Source: JACDAV01 sp964626755 (lineage in GTDB: Bacteria; Chloroflexota; Limnocylindria; Limnocylindrales; CSP1-4). Taken from it: a stretch of DNA of 64,000 bases. The stretch lies in the NCBI GenBank assembly GCA_964626755.1, contig CAZVGO010000014.1, forward strand, positions 85,596 through 149,595, given 5' to 3'. Below, one piece after another: positions 42,154 to 50,274 of the stretch. The notes beneath the pieces were generated by a model that saw only the letters and a program-made list of their open reading frames with translations, was not told the origin of the DNA and did no database searches. Made by a program: the position numbers and the translations under genes. Within the stretch, counting starts at the first letter, position 1. Every line of letters starts with the position of its first letter.

Positions 42154-42882
42154 TCAGGCGGACCGGCCGGCGGGAGCTCGATCCGGCCGAACGCGCCGGA
42201 CCACGCCGCGTCCATCAAGGTCGTCCCGGAGGACGCGCGCGGCACCGACGAGATCGCGGTCCGTGGTGATCGTCTTGGCGAGCCAGTCGATGTACGAGGG
42301 CTCGAACGCTGCGATCTCGCCCAGCGTGTGGCCGCGAAACTTGCCGAACCCGACCTGGTGCGCGCGCGCGTCGGCCAGCGACGGTGCCGGCGCACGCCGG
42401 AACCGGTGGATCCGGCCGCGCTCGAGAGGCCCGTTCGGGTCGGAGGCGCGGGGCGGCTCGCGGTCCGCGGCCCGGCTCCGACGCGGCGGATGACCGGCGA
42501 GACCGGCGCCACGCCCCGTCGTGGCGTTGCGCGGCCGGAACGTGTCGCTCATGTCGACCCGGCCCGTCACCGGGCGGCTGGGTCGGGGACGCGGCGGACC
42601 ACTCCGCCGGCGGACGGGCTCGTTCTCGTCGAACCCGCGGCCGCTCGGGGTGCCGCCGGCCGCGCGGATGCCTGCCCGCCTCTCCAGGTCCTCACGGCGG
42701 AGCGCCTCGTACGCGTCGTTGATCTCCGCCATGAGCCGGGTCGCGATCCGCGACGCGCCCGGGTCGTCACCCGTCAGGTCCGGGTGATGCTGCCGGGCGA
42801 GGCGGCGCCAGGCGGCCTTGACCGCGTCGGGGCCGGCGCCCTGCCGGACGCCGAGGACATCGTGCGGGTCGCGCTTCGCCAC
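42154..42882 (-). CDS. J-domain protein fused to an exonuclease-X-tail/DUF3820-like domain
   Basis: A 242-residue protein. Residues 1-75 are a J domain (DPHDVLGVRQGAGPDAVKAAW, HPD at 33-35, INDAYEALRRED), which would stimulate Hsp70 ATPase. A disordered Arg/Pro/Gly linker spans ~75-170. Residues ~177-212 read GFGKFRGHTLGEIAAFEPSYIDWL, the pattern of the DUF3820 domain also found at the end of exonuclease X. GTG 42882 is six bases after TACACT (leaderless). No DnaK gene is in the window. Confidence 0.82.
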   Translation of the reverse strand: MAKRDPHDVLGVRQGAGPDAVKAAWRRLARQHHPDLTGDDPGASRIATRLMAEINDAYEALRREDLERRAGIRAAGGTPSGRGFDENEPVRRRSGPPRPRPSRPVTGRVDMSDTFRPRNATTGRGAGLAGHPPRRSRAADREPPRASDPNGPLERGRIHRFRRAPAPSLADARAHQVGFGKFRGHTLGEIAAFEPSYIDWLAKTITTDRDLVGAARVLRDDLDGRGVVRRVRPDRAPAGRSA

Positions 42883-42888
42883 GGTCCC

Positions 42889-42894
42889 AGTGTA
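42889..42894 (-). promoter_or_regulatory. -10 element (TACACT) for a leaderless J-domain mRNA
   Basis: TACACT on the minus strand, six bases before GTG 42882. Confidence 0.5.
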
Positions 42895-42989
42895 CCGACC
42901 GCGGATCGGGGCTCGATGCGACCCGCCTTGCGTCGGCCGGCGGTTTGGCTGGCTTGACAGCGGCGCGGCGCGTGGCGTCCCCTGTAACC

Positions 42990-44132
42990 ATGCCGACGCT
43001 CCGCCGCGCAAGCTTCGCCGCCGCGCTCGCCGCCGCTCCATTCGCGCTCGCCTACCGGTTCGCGCTCGTGTACCGGGGGCGGGCCGGGTTCCCGCGGCCG
43101 TATGAGCTCCGGGTCGGTCCGGCGAGCATGGGCCTGCCGTTCGAGCCGGTGACTGTCGACGCCCCGGGCGCATCGCTGCCCGGATGGTTCATCCCGGCCC
43201 GGGGCGGCACGCAGGGTCCGGGTGTCGTGCTCATCCATGGCTGGGAATCGGGCCGGGACCGGACGCTGCCGATGGCGCAGTTCCTTCATGCGGCCGGCTT
43301 CCACGTGCTGACCGTCGACGTCCGCGGTCACGGGGCGAACGAGCCCGAGCACCTGCCCGTGAGCGCCGGCGAGTTCGGGGTCGACGCAATGGCCGCGTTC
43401 GAGGCCCTCATGGAACGGCCCGAGGTGACGAAGGGCGCAATCGCCGGCCATTCGCTCGGTGGCGTGGGCGCGATCCTCGCGGCGGCCGCCGATCCCCGGG
43501 TCGCCGCGCTCGTCAGCACCTCGTCGCCCTCCGAGCCGTACCGCCTCACCCGGCAGACGTTCCGGCTCGCCCGCCTGCCGATCCCGGACCCGGTGGCCTA
43601 CCCGCTCGCCTGGCTGACGACCCGGATCTACCTCCGGCCGCGCGGCCACCGGGTGGCGGCGATCAGCGCGTCGGCGGCGATCGCCCGCTACGAGGGGCCG
43701 GTGCTCCTGATCCACGGCGACACCGACGATGTCGTGCCGCTCGCCCACCTCCGCCGCCTGGAGCGCCTCGCTCGCGAGGCGCGCGAGGGCCGCCCGGACG
43801 CAGCTCCCGTCGAGACGCTGGTCATCGAGGGCGGCCAGCACAGCTGGCTCTACGAATATCCCGCCTACCGCCGGACCGTGGCCCGGTTCCTGGCCGAGTC
43901 GCTCGGCGGGCCGCTGTCGCCCGAGGAGGCGGGTGAGATCGCCGCCCGGGTGCCCGCGACGCGGATCGCCGACGGGGAGCGGCCGCTCAGCGCACTCGTG
44001 GCCGAGCCGGGCGGATTCCGCTCACTCGTCGGGGTGATCTCCCGGTCGCTCGCGGCGCGGCGAGGGCCAGAGGACGAGGTCGAGCCGGCGGCGGCCCAGG
44101 CACTCGAGGCGACGGCTCCGGCCGGACAGTAG
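42990..44132 (+). CDS. Alpha/beta hydrolase with N-terminal membrane anchor
   Basis: A 380-residue hydrolase. The N-terminus (ASFAAALAAAPFALAYRFALVY) is a likely membrane anchor. The catalytic set is complete: VVLIHGWESGRDR, IAGHSLGGVGAI (Ser nucleophile), LLIHGDTDDVVPL (Asp) and EGGQHSWLYEY (His). A ~60-residue C-terminal tail follows. A TTGACA box lies about 30 bases before ATG 42990. Likely an esterase or acyl hydrolase. It ends one base before the nitroreductase gene, so the pair is co-transcribed. Confidence 0.86.
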   Translation: MPTLRRASFAAALAAAPFALAYRFALVYRGRAGFPRPYELRVGPASMGLPFEPVTVDAPGASLPGWFIPARGGTQGPGVVLIHGWESGRDRTLPMAQFLHAAGFHVLTVDVRGHGANEPEHLPVSAGEFGVDAMAAFEALMERPEVTKGAIAGHSLGGVGAILAAAADPRVAALVSTSSPSEPYRLTRQTFRLARLPIPDPVAYPLAWLTTRIYLRPRGHRVAAISASAAIARYEGPVLLIHGDTDDVVPLAHLRRLERLAREAREGRPDAAPVETLVIEGGQHSWLYEYPAYRRTVARFLAESLGGPLSPEEAGEIAARVPATRIADGERPLSALVAEPGGFRSLVGVISRSLAARRGPEDEVEPAAAQALEATAPAGQ

Positions 44133-44133
44133 C

Positions 44134-44694
44134 GTGGACGTCTGGACAGCGGTTTCGACGAAGCGGGTGATCCGCGACTTCGCGGACCGGCCCATCGAGG
44201 AGGACCGCCTCCGGCGAATCCTCGACGCCGGCCGGCGCGCGGCCAGCTCGAAGAACCTCCAGCGCTGGGACTTCGTCGTCTGCCGCGACCGGGGCCACCT
44301 CGCGGAGCTGGCAGGTGTCGGTCCGTGGGCCGGTCATCTCGCAGGCGCGGCCGTCGGGATCGCGCTGGTGACCCCGGACCCGGCCGCCGCGGATGCGCCG
44401 CTGTCGGTGATGTTCGACCTCGGCCAGGCGGCCGACAACATGATGCTGGTCGCCTGGGAGATGGGCATCGGCAGCGTGCCGGCGACCGTCTACGAGCACG
44501 ATCTCGCCCGCCGCCTCCTCGGCTACCCGGCCGACCGGCACTGCGAGTACCTCCTGTCGTTCGGCTATCCGGCCGACCCGGCCGTGCTCACCGCCCCGCG
44601 CCGGGCAGGCGGGCGCAAGTCACTCGACGAGATCGTCCACGACGAGCGCTGGCAGGCGCGGGCGGCTACTGCCAGCGGAAGAATCGGGCGCTGA
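44134..44694 (+). CDS. Nitroreductase-family flavoprotein
   Basis: A 186-residue FMN enzyme. VSTKRVIRDFADRPIEEDRL and AGRRAASSKNLQRWDFVV form the FMN phosphate site, and LGQAADNMMLVAWEMGIGS the conserved helix; LLSFGYPAD is the C-terminal strand. The short length matches the BluB/nitroreductase-like small class. Substrate unknown. The end overlaps the convergent ABC permease by 29 bases. Confidence 0.85.
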   Translation: MDVWTAVSTKRVIRDFADRPIEEDRLRRILDAGRRAASSKNLQRWDFVVCRDRGHLAELAGVGPWAGHLAGAAVGIALVTPDPAAADAPLSVMFDLGQAADNMMLVAWEMGIGSVPATVYEHDLARRLLGYPADRHCEYLLSFGYPADPAVLTAPRRAGGRKSLDEIVHDERWQARAATASGRIGR

Positions 44695-45763
44695 TCGCGA
44701 AACAGACCGCGAGGAAGCCGACCAGGACGGCAAAGCAGACCCACAGCGGCATGAATGCCGCGCCACCAACCATCGTCTGGCGGAGCCCGTCGGACAGATA
44801 GGTCAGCGGCAGCAACAAGGCGACGGAGCGGAGGAACTCGGGCATCGCCTCGATCGGGAAGAAGGTCCCCGACAGGAACATCAGCGGGAACTGGACCACG
44901 CTCGTCATCCCGTTTGCCGCGTCCTCCGTCTTCGCGAATGACGCGATGACGTAGCCGAGCGCGATGAACGCGAGCGAGCCGAGCACGACGAGCGCGCCCA
45001 CGAGCAGGAGATTGCCCGCAATCTGCACCCCGAACGCAAGGGCGCCGACCCCGACGATGACCAGCGTTTGAACGATCGCGATCAGCAGTCGCATGATCAC
45101 GTTGCTCCCGACCAGCTGCCAGCGCCGGAGCGGCGTCGCGCTCAGCCGCTTGAGGATGAGCTTCTGGCGGTCGGCGACGAGCGGGATCGCGCTGAACACG
45201 CCGAGCTGCATGAGCGCCATCCCGAGGATGCTCGGCACGATGTAGCTGACGAACCCGAGATCCTGGGTCTGGATCGCGCGCGGCTCCGGCACGACTGCAG
45301 GACCGCGACCGCTGAGCGCGAGGCTCACGCCGTCGAGGACCGCGGTCACGACCTGCATCGTGTCCGCAGTGACGCTCGCCTGGGTGGGGTCCGAGTACAC
45401 GACGACGGTCGTCGGCGCACCTGGCGCGCCGGCCAGGGCGTCGATCGCGGCACCGTAACCGGATGGCACGACGATCACCGCCCGGAGGTCGCCCTTCCGC
45501 ATCTGGTCGAGGGCGTCCGGCTCCGAAGCATCGGCCAGGTCGACGTTCACGGTTGCGTCGAACGCCGCCCGGAGCTGGGCGGATTGCGGCGATCGGTCGT
45601 TGTCTACCCAGCCGTAGAGGCGCGTCGGGTCGTCACCACCGGTGAAGATCGCCCCGAACAGCAGGATGAAGATCAGCGGGAACGCAATGGTCCAGAAGAG
45701 TGCCGCCCGGTCGCGGACGAAGCTCCGGATGTTCGCGATCGTGAGCTGGGTGAGGGCGCGCAT
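44666..45763 (-). CDS. ABC-2 type transporter permease
   Basis: A 365-residue permease: one N-terminal helix (AALFWTIAFPLIFILLFGAIF), a ~130-residue extracytoplasmic domain, then five helices (FVSYIVPSILGMALMQLGVF, LLPLTYLSDGLRQTMVGGA and others). This is the drug/antibiotic exporter (ABC2_membrane_3) layout. Last of six genes of an operon; it starts 13 bases after its ATPase, with GAGGA before ATG 45763. Confidence 0.88.
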   Translation of the reverse strand: MRALTQLTIANIRSFVRDRAALFWTIAFPLIFILLFGAIFTGGDDPTRLYGWVDNDRSPQSAQLRAAFDATVNVDLADASEPDALDQMRKGDLRAVIVVPSGYGAAIDALAGAPGAPTTVVVYSDPTQASVTADTMQVVTAVLDGVSLALSGRGPAVVPEPRAIQTQDLGFVSYIVPSILGMALMQLGVFSAIPLVADRQKLILKRLSATPLRRWQLVGSNVIMRLLIAIVQTLVIVGVGALAFGVQIAGNLLLVGALVVLGSLAFIALGYVIASFAKTEDAANGMTSVVQFPLMFLSGTFFPIEAMPEFLRSVALLLPLTYLSDGLRQTMVGGAAFMPLWVCFAVLVGFLAVCFAISARFFRWQ

Positions 45764-45776
45764 CGGGGAGTCCTCT

Positions 45777-46712
45777 TCAGTCGCGGAGCGCTCGGCCGGT
45801 CAGGTCGAGGAACACGTCTTCGAGAGTCGGGGCGCGGACGGCGAGGTTGCGAGGCTCGACGCCGAGCCGGTCGGAGGCGGCGAGCAGCGCGCCGATCGTC
45901 GCCGGCACGTCCCCCGTGTAGAGGATCGCCTCGCCGTCCTCGTGCTTGATCGAGGACACGCCGGGAAAGCCGGCGAGCCTTGCGTCGTCGAGACCGTCGA
46001 TCGCTTCGAACCGAACGGACCGCTCCTTGGACCGGCGGGAGACGAGATCGTGGACGGTCCCGGCCTCGAGGATCCGGCCGTGATCCATGATCGCGAGCCG
46101 GTCGCAGAGGATCTCGGCCTCCTCCATGTAGTGGGTCGTCAGCAGTATCGTGCGGCCCCGCGCCCGGAGCGACTCGACGATCGCCCACAGTGACCGCCGG
46201 GCGGCTGGATCGAGCCCGGTCGTCGGCTCGTCGAGAAAGATCACCTCCGGGTCGTTGACGAGCGCCAATGCGACCGCGAGCCGCTGGCGTTGGCCGCCGG
46301 ACAGCGCACTGGTCTGGGTCGACCGCTTCTCCCCGAGCTCGAGCAGGTCGATCAGCTCGGTCGACGAACGCGTGCGCGGGTAGAAGCTGCGGAACAGATC
46401 GAGGACCTCGACGACTCTCAGCTTCGGATACAGAGCCGCGGTCTGGAGAGCCACCCCGATCCGCTCTTTGAGAGCGTCCGGATGACGCGCCACGTCGATG
46501 CCGAGGACCCGCACCTCGCCCGAGTCGGGCCGGCGCAGACCTTCGAGGATCTCAACGGTCGTCGTCTTGCCCGCGCCATTCGGGCCGAGCAGGCCGAAGA
46601 CCTCGCCCGCCCGCACCTCGAAGTTGACGCCATCGACGGCGCGCGTTTGTCCGTATGTCTTGCGGAGGTCGCGTACGGTGATGACGGGTTCGGTGGCCGA
46701 GTCGCGGGTCAT
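45777..46712 (-). CDS. ABC transporter ATPase (DrrA/CcmA type)
   Basis: A 311-residue ATPase. Walker A LLGPNGAGKTTTVEIL, signature SALSGGQRQRLAVALAL, Walker B VIFLDEPTTGLDP and the switch His in LLTTHYMEEAEIL, followed by a ~80-residue C-terminal regulatory part. ATG 46712 comes one base after the stop of the kinase-like gene, so translation is coupled. It forms an exporter with the next gene. Confidence 0.92.
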   Translation of the reverse strand: MTRDSATEPVITVRDLRKTYGQTRAVDGVNFEVRAGEVFGLLGPNGAGKTTTVEILEGLRRPDSGEVRVLGIDVARHPDALKERIGVALQTAALYPKLRVVEVLDLFRSFYPRTRSSTELIDLLELGEKRSTQTSALSGGQRQRLAVALALVNDPEVIFLDEPTTGLDPAARRSLWAIVESLRARGRTILLTTHYMEEAEILCDRLAIMDHGRILEAGTVHDLVSRRSKERSVRFEAIDGLDDARLAGFPGVSSIKHEDGEAILYTGDVPATIGALLAASDRLGVEPRNLAVRAPTLEDVFLDLTGRALRD

Positions 46713-46713
46713 C

Positions 46714-47994
46714 TCACCCGGCATCATGACTGATCGGCAGGTCGCCGGGGACCTCGACGACCGTTCCGTCCTCCGGCGCGGGAGCACCGAACGCGATGTA
46801 CGCCTCGATCGCGGCGTCGAGTCCCACGTCGCGCTCGGCCGACTCGGACAGGATCCACTTGTGCTCGAGGACGTCGCAGTACGCCTGGAGCGGATCGCGG
46901 CCCGGACCGATCGCCGGCTGGATCCGGCGGAGCGTCGGCTCGAGGACCCCGGTCATCCAGCGCTCCGCGCCCTCGCGATCCGACACGGCCCGGCGATCGA
47001 AGTACTCGAGCCACGCGCGGTACTCGCGCAGGTCGTTGAGCAGCATCCGGGCCTGCCCTTCGAGGGCGGAGAGGCCCGTGAGCCGCTGCAGCTCGCGGGC
47101 ATGGAACCGTCGGTTCGAGACCGCCATCCGAAGGCGCATCTCGCCGCCGCCCGGTGTCGGCTCGAGGCTGATCTCGTCGACAGCGAAACCCAGGTCGTTG
47201 AGCCTCCGGACGCGGGCCCGGACGGCCTGCCGATCGCCCGGCCGGAGGGCCGGCTCATGGCGGAGCTCGTCCCACAGCGCGAGGTACCTGGTCCGGACGC
47301 TCTCGGCCGCGGGGATCGCGTCGTCCAGGTCGTCCTCGCGGCCCTGGAACGCGGCGAGGTCCGCCAGTCCGAACGCGACGTTCTCGACGAGGATCTCGAG
47401 GTCGTATCCACGCTGGCCGTCGGACAAGGCGGCGTGGACCTCGCTCGTCTCGGCGTCGACGAGGAACGCCTGGATGCGGTCTCCATCGCGCCGAAAGAGC
47501 GTGTTCGCGAGCGAGCAGTCACCCCAGAAGACGCCCGCCCGGTGGATGTCGACGAGGAGCCAGGCCATCGCGTCGAGGAGGCGGCCGCGGTACGGTCCCC
47601 GGCCTGCCGGCAATCGCATCATCAACCGGCGGTACTGCAGCGAGTGCGCGAGATACTCCGTGATGAGGATCGCGGTGTCGCGTTCCGGCGCCTCGGCCAG
47701 GCCGACCGCCCGGACCGACGGCAGGCCGAGCGTCTCGAGGTGGCGGAGCACCCCGAACTCGCGTCGCCCGGCGCTCAGCGGCAGGTCCTTGAGGGCGTAT
47801 TTCGTGCCGTCGGTGACGAGGAACCGGACGAGGTGGCGCGACGGCCCGACGGGCATCTCCTTGAAGTGGAGCTGGTCGCCCGACCAGTCGGCAAGCGGCA
47901 GCTCCCAGGGCAGGTCGAGCAGCGGGCTGCCCGCCTCGCGCAGCCGGAGATGGGGAAAGCCGGCGCCGGACCGTGTGGAAACGTCGCCCGTCAG
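46714..47994 (-). CDS. DUF4032/kinase-like protein, probably with a non-ATG start
   Basis: A 426-residue protein kinase-like fold: SRHLVRFLVTDGTKYALKDLP (Lys strand), EYLAHSLQYRRL, LVDIHRAGVFWGDCSLANTL (HxxGxxWxDxxxxN catalytic loop) and FLVDAETSEVH. The only ATG (47856) would cut off the conserved block LLDLPWELPLADWSGDQLHF encoded just upstream. That part is in frame but has only CTG codons (47994, 48003) as possible starts. The GNAT gene ends at 48000. A CTG start coupled to that stop is the best reading. Phosphorylation target unknown. Confidence 0.72.
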   Translation of the reverse strand: MTGDVSTRSGAGFPHLRLREAGSPLLDLPWELPLADWSGDQLHFKEMPVGPSRHLVRFLVTDGTKYALKDLPLSAGRREFGVLRHLETLGLPSVRAVGLAEAPERDTAILITEYLAHSLQYRRLMMRLPAGRGPYRGRLLDAMAWLLVDIHRAGVFWGDCSLANTLFRRDGDRIQAFLVDAETSEVHAALSDGQRGYDLEILVENVAFGLADLAAFQGREDDLDDAIPAAESVRTRYLALWDELRHEPALRPGDRQAVRARVRRLNDLGFAVDEISLEPTPGGGEMRLRMAVSNRRFHARELQRLTGLSALEGQARMLLNDLREYRAWLEYFDRRAVSDREGAERWMTGVLEPTLRRIQPAIGPGRDPLQAYCDVLEHKWILSESAERDVGLDAAIEAYIAFGAPAPEDGTVVEVPGDLPISHDAG

Positions 47995-47999
47995 TGCAG

Positions 48000-48440
48000 T
48001 CAGAGCTTCTTCCGCAGGTACGCGGTGACGCTGGCGTCGTAGCCGAGGGCCTCGTAAAGGTGACGCGCGTCGGGCCGGTGGTGGCCGGCCGTGACTTCGA
48101 TGAACGCGGCCCCCAGCTCGCGCGATGCCCGCTCCGCCTCGGTCATGAGCAGGTGCCCGACGCCGCGATCGCGGACGCCGGCATCGACGACGAGAGCGAG
48201 CACCCTGACGATCCGGTCGTCGTGCTCGAAGCGGGGCAGCGCGTGGAATGCGATGAACCCGAGCAGCTCGCCGCCGGATTCTGCGACCACGACCCGCGAG
48301 AAAGGCGAAGCGAAGCGCTCGAGGCGGGCGACGATGTCGCTCGGCCCGGCCGGGTAGCCCTCCTCGGTGAACAGCGCGGCGATCCGCTCCGCGTCGGCCG
48401 GGGCGGCCGGACGGAGGACGATGTTAGCCTGCTCGATCAT
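48000..48440 (-). CDS. GNAT-family N-acetyltransferase
   Basis: A 146-residue GNAT protein: VLRPAAPADAERIAALF, LLGFIAFHALP, VLALVVDAGVRDRGVGHLLM (acetyl-CoA pyrophosphate loop) and HLYEALGYDA. ATG 48440 overlaps the stop of the preceding gene and also has its own -10 element TACCAT six bases upstream, so the second half of the operon may have its own leaderless promoter. Acceptor unknown. Confidence 0.87.
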   Translation of the reverse strand: MIEQANIVLRPAAPADAERIAALFTEEGYPAGPSDIVARLERFASPFSRVVVAESGGELLGFIAFHALPRFEHDDRIVRVLALVVDAGVRDRGVGHLLMTEAERASRELGAAFIEVTAGHHRPDARHLYEALGYDASVTAYLRKKL

Positions 48441-48952
48441 GGCTCGATGGTAGCGGCTCCCGCCGACTTCGCCACGCACAAGTGAGCGCCCCAGGGCGGC
48501 CCGCCAGCGACAAGCCGCTGCCGCCCGAACGGGCCTGCCGCCTCGGTCGACAGCACGAGCCCGGCCCGGCCGGCAGACTGAACCAGGTCGCCGAATTGTG
48601 GGTCCGGCACGATCACGTAGACCGCAACCGGGCCCTCGGCGAAGCGCGCGAGCGAGGCCGCGAGCCGGCCCTCGGTCGCGGGTTCGAGGAGGAGAACCTC
48701 GGGCTTTCCCGACCCGGAGGTCACGAGCCGGCAGCGGGCGCCGAGCAGCTCGTCGCCCGGCACGTTTCGCGATCTCGTCCGTGCCGACGATCCGAGGGAC
48801 GCGACGAGATCGCGCTCCGCGCGATCCATGTCGACCGTTGCCGAGCCAATCACACGGCGCGCTTCCCGGCCCGCCAGGCGGTCGATGACCTTCAGCGCCG
48901 CGGCGATCGCTTCGACGCCGTGGATCGACGTCTCGGGGCGTGGCTCCGTCAC
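48437..48952 (-). CDS. Hypothetical protein between two GNAT genes
   Basis: A 171-residue soluble protein with IHGVEAIAAALKVIDRLAG, DRAERDLVASLGSS and VAVYVIVPDPQFGDLVQSAG; no known motif. GTG 48952 overlaps the upstream GNAT stop (GTGA), and its own stop overlaps the next ATG (ATGA), which fixes both ends. It may assist one of the acetyltransferases; family not recognised. Confidence 0.75.
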   Translation of the reverse strand: MTEPRPETSIHGVEAIAAALKVIDRLAGREARRVIGSATVDMDRAERDLVASLGSSARTRSRNVPGDELLGARCRLVTSGSGKPEVLLLEPATEGRLAASLARFAEGPVAVYVIVPDPQFGDLVQSAGRAGLVLSTEAAGPFGRQRLVAGGPPWGAHLCVAKSAGAATIEP

Positions 48953-49782
48953 CGCAGGATGAGGTCCGATGCGGGCCCGCCGAGCGACGTGAATCCAAGG
49001 CCCTCGTACAGCCGGATCGCAGTGGCGTTTTCCGCGAAGACGCCGAGGTACGTCCACTCCGAGCCCGCCGCGACCGCGTCCGCGGCGACGATCGCGGTGA
49101 CGAGCCGCCCGAGGCCGCGGCCACGGAAGGCCGGCCGCGTTCCGATCGACGACAGGTAGCTCGCGCCGTCGAACGTGGAACGCTTGGCCGCGGCCGCCGG
49201 CTCGCCATCGATCCGGATGAGGCAGGCATGGAGGCCCGGGGCGTCGAACATCGCAACGGTCTCCGTCTCGATCGACTCGCGCCGCTCGGGGACCGCGAAC
49301 GACTCGGCGAGCACGAGCGACACGGCACCGGCGGCCGCGACGCGCGCGGCCGGGCCGAGCAGGTGGAGCCGCTCCACGGACAGCGATCGCGGCATCGGCT
49401 CAGTGGCGAGGCTCGTCACCGGCGACGGATCGACGAGCAGCATGATGTGGCCGCCACCGACGTCCTCGAAGCCGGCTCCGATGAGCCGCTCCGCGATGTC
49501 GGCCGGCTCGTTGAGCGCGGGCCGTGGCCAGATGTGCGGCAGCCGGTCGAGCGTCGCGAACAGCGTGATGATCTCGTCGAGCCGGCGGTCGAATGCCGCC
49601 GTATTCGATGGCCAGCGAATCGCGTTGACCCGGTTCCAGAACGGCTCGCGGTCGAGCGGGTCGTGGACGAGGATCGAGTCGCCGAGGTCGCGGAGCTCAC
49701 GCCCGGGGTGGGCGTGGACACGCGCCTCGTGGCGTTCGAGGAAGCGGAGCGTGTCGGCGTCGACGCCGGCCGGCAGCGGCAT
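48949..49782 (-). CDS. GNAT-family acetyltransferase, two-domain
   Basis: A 277-residue protein. The C-terminal ~120 residues are a GNAT domain (LSSIGTRPAFRGRGLGRLVT acetyl-CoA loop, then IRLYEGLGFTSLGG). The N-terminal ~150 residues look like a degenerate GNAT repeat (PFWNRVNAIRWPS, RLIGAGFEDVGGGHIML). ATG 49782 is six bases after TATGGT. First gene of the six-gene minus-strand operon running to 44666. Confidence 0.85.
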   Translation of the reverse strand: MPLPAGVDADTLRFLERHEARVHAHPGRELRDLGDSILVHDPLDREPFWNRVNAIRWPSNTAAFDRRLDEIITLFATLDRLPHIWPRPALNEPADIAERLIGAGFEDVGGGHIMLLVDPSPVTSLATEPMPRSLSVERLHLLGPAARVAAAGAVSLVLAESFAVPERRESIETETVAMFDAPGLHACLIRIDGEPAAAAKRSTFDGASYLSSIGTRPAFRGRGLGRLVTAIVAADAVAAGSEWTYLGVFAENATAIRLYEGLGFTSLGGPASDLILR

Positions 49783-49788
49783 CCGCGT

Positions 49789-49794
49789 ACCATA
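49789..49794 (-). promoter_or_regulatory. -10 element (TATGGT) for the six-gene operon
   Basis: TATGGT on the minus strand, six bases before ATG 49782. Read on the plus strand the same place gives TACCATA, which could also serve the divergent cupredoxin gene, repeating the arrangement at 33376. Confidence 0.5.
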
Positions 49795-49841
49795 GCCGCG
49801 CTCAGGCGCGGGCGATGACCCGCCGGGCAGGAGGACTGTCG

Positions 49842-50267
49842 ATGCGCCGGCCGATCGCTTCCGCGTTCGCCCTGTTCGTGCTTCTCGCCGCCGGCGGGTG
49901 CGGCGGCTCGCCCGCTGCGACACCACAGCCACCGCCCTCGCAGCCGACGCCGTCGACCGCGCCATCGATCGAAGCGGCCGCCTGCCACACGCCCGCGACA
50001 AACGAGCCGCTGACGACGCCGGTCGCCGTCGCGATCGCCGACAGGTCGTACGACCCGGACCCGGTGCAGGCAAAGGTCGGCGAGGCGATCCAGTGGACCA
50101 ACGAGGACTCGGTCCCCCACACGGCGACCATGAACGAAGTTGACTGCGGCACCGACCAGCTCAGCCGCGGTCAGCAAGGCGTTCTCGTATTCACCGAGGC
50201 CGGCACGTATGCCTACCACTGCCGGATCCACTCGAACATGCGCGGGACGATCACGATCGCCCCGTAG
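49842..50267 (+). CDS. Cupredoxin/plastocyanin-like secreted copper protein
   Basis: A 141-residue secreted protein. It has a signal peptide with a lipobox-like end (LFVLLAAGGC), a Pro/Thr/Gln linker and a single cupredoxin domain. Type-1 copper ligands are all visible: His in DSVPHTATMN, then Cys, His and Met in TYAYHCRIHSNMRGTI. AGGAGG stands seven bases before ATG 49842. Probably an electron carrier at the outer membrane face; partner unknown. Confidence 0.88.
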   Translation: MRRPIASAFALFVLLAAGGCGGSPAATPQPPPSQPTPSTAPSIEAAACHTPATNEPLTTPVAVAIADRSYDPDPVQAKVGEAIQWTNEDSVPHTATMNEVDCGTDQLSRGQQGVLVFTEAGTYAYHCRIHSNMRGTITIAP

Positions 50268-50274
50268 CCGCCGA

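Noticed and set aside
41784..42269. 161-codon frame in the gene-poor region
   Set aside because: Arg/Gly-rich, no start signal, runs into the antisense of the J-domain gene.
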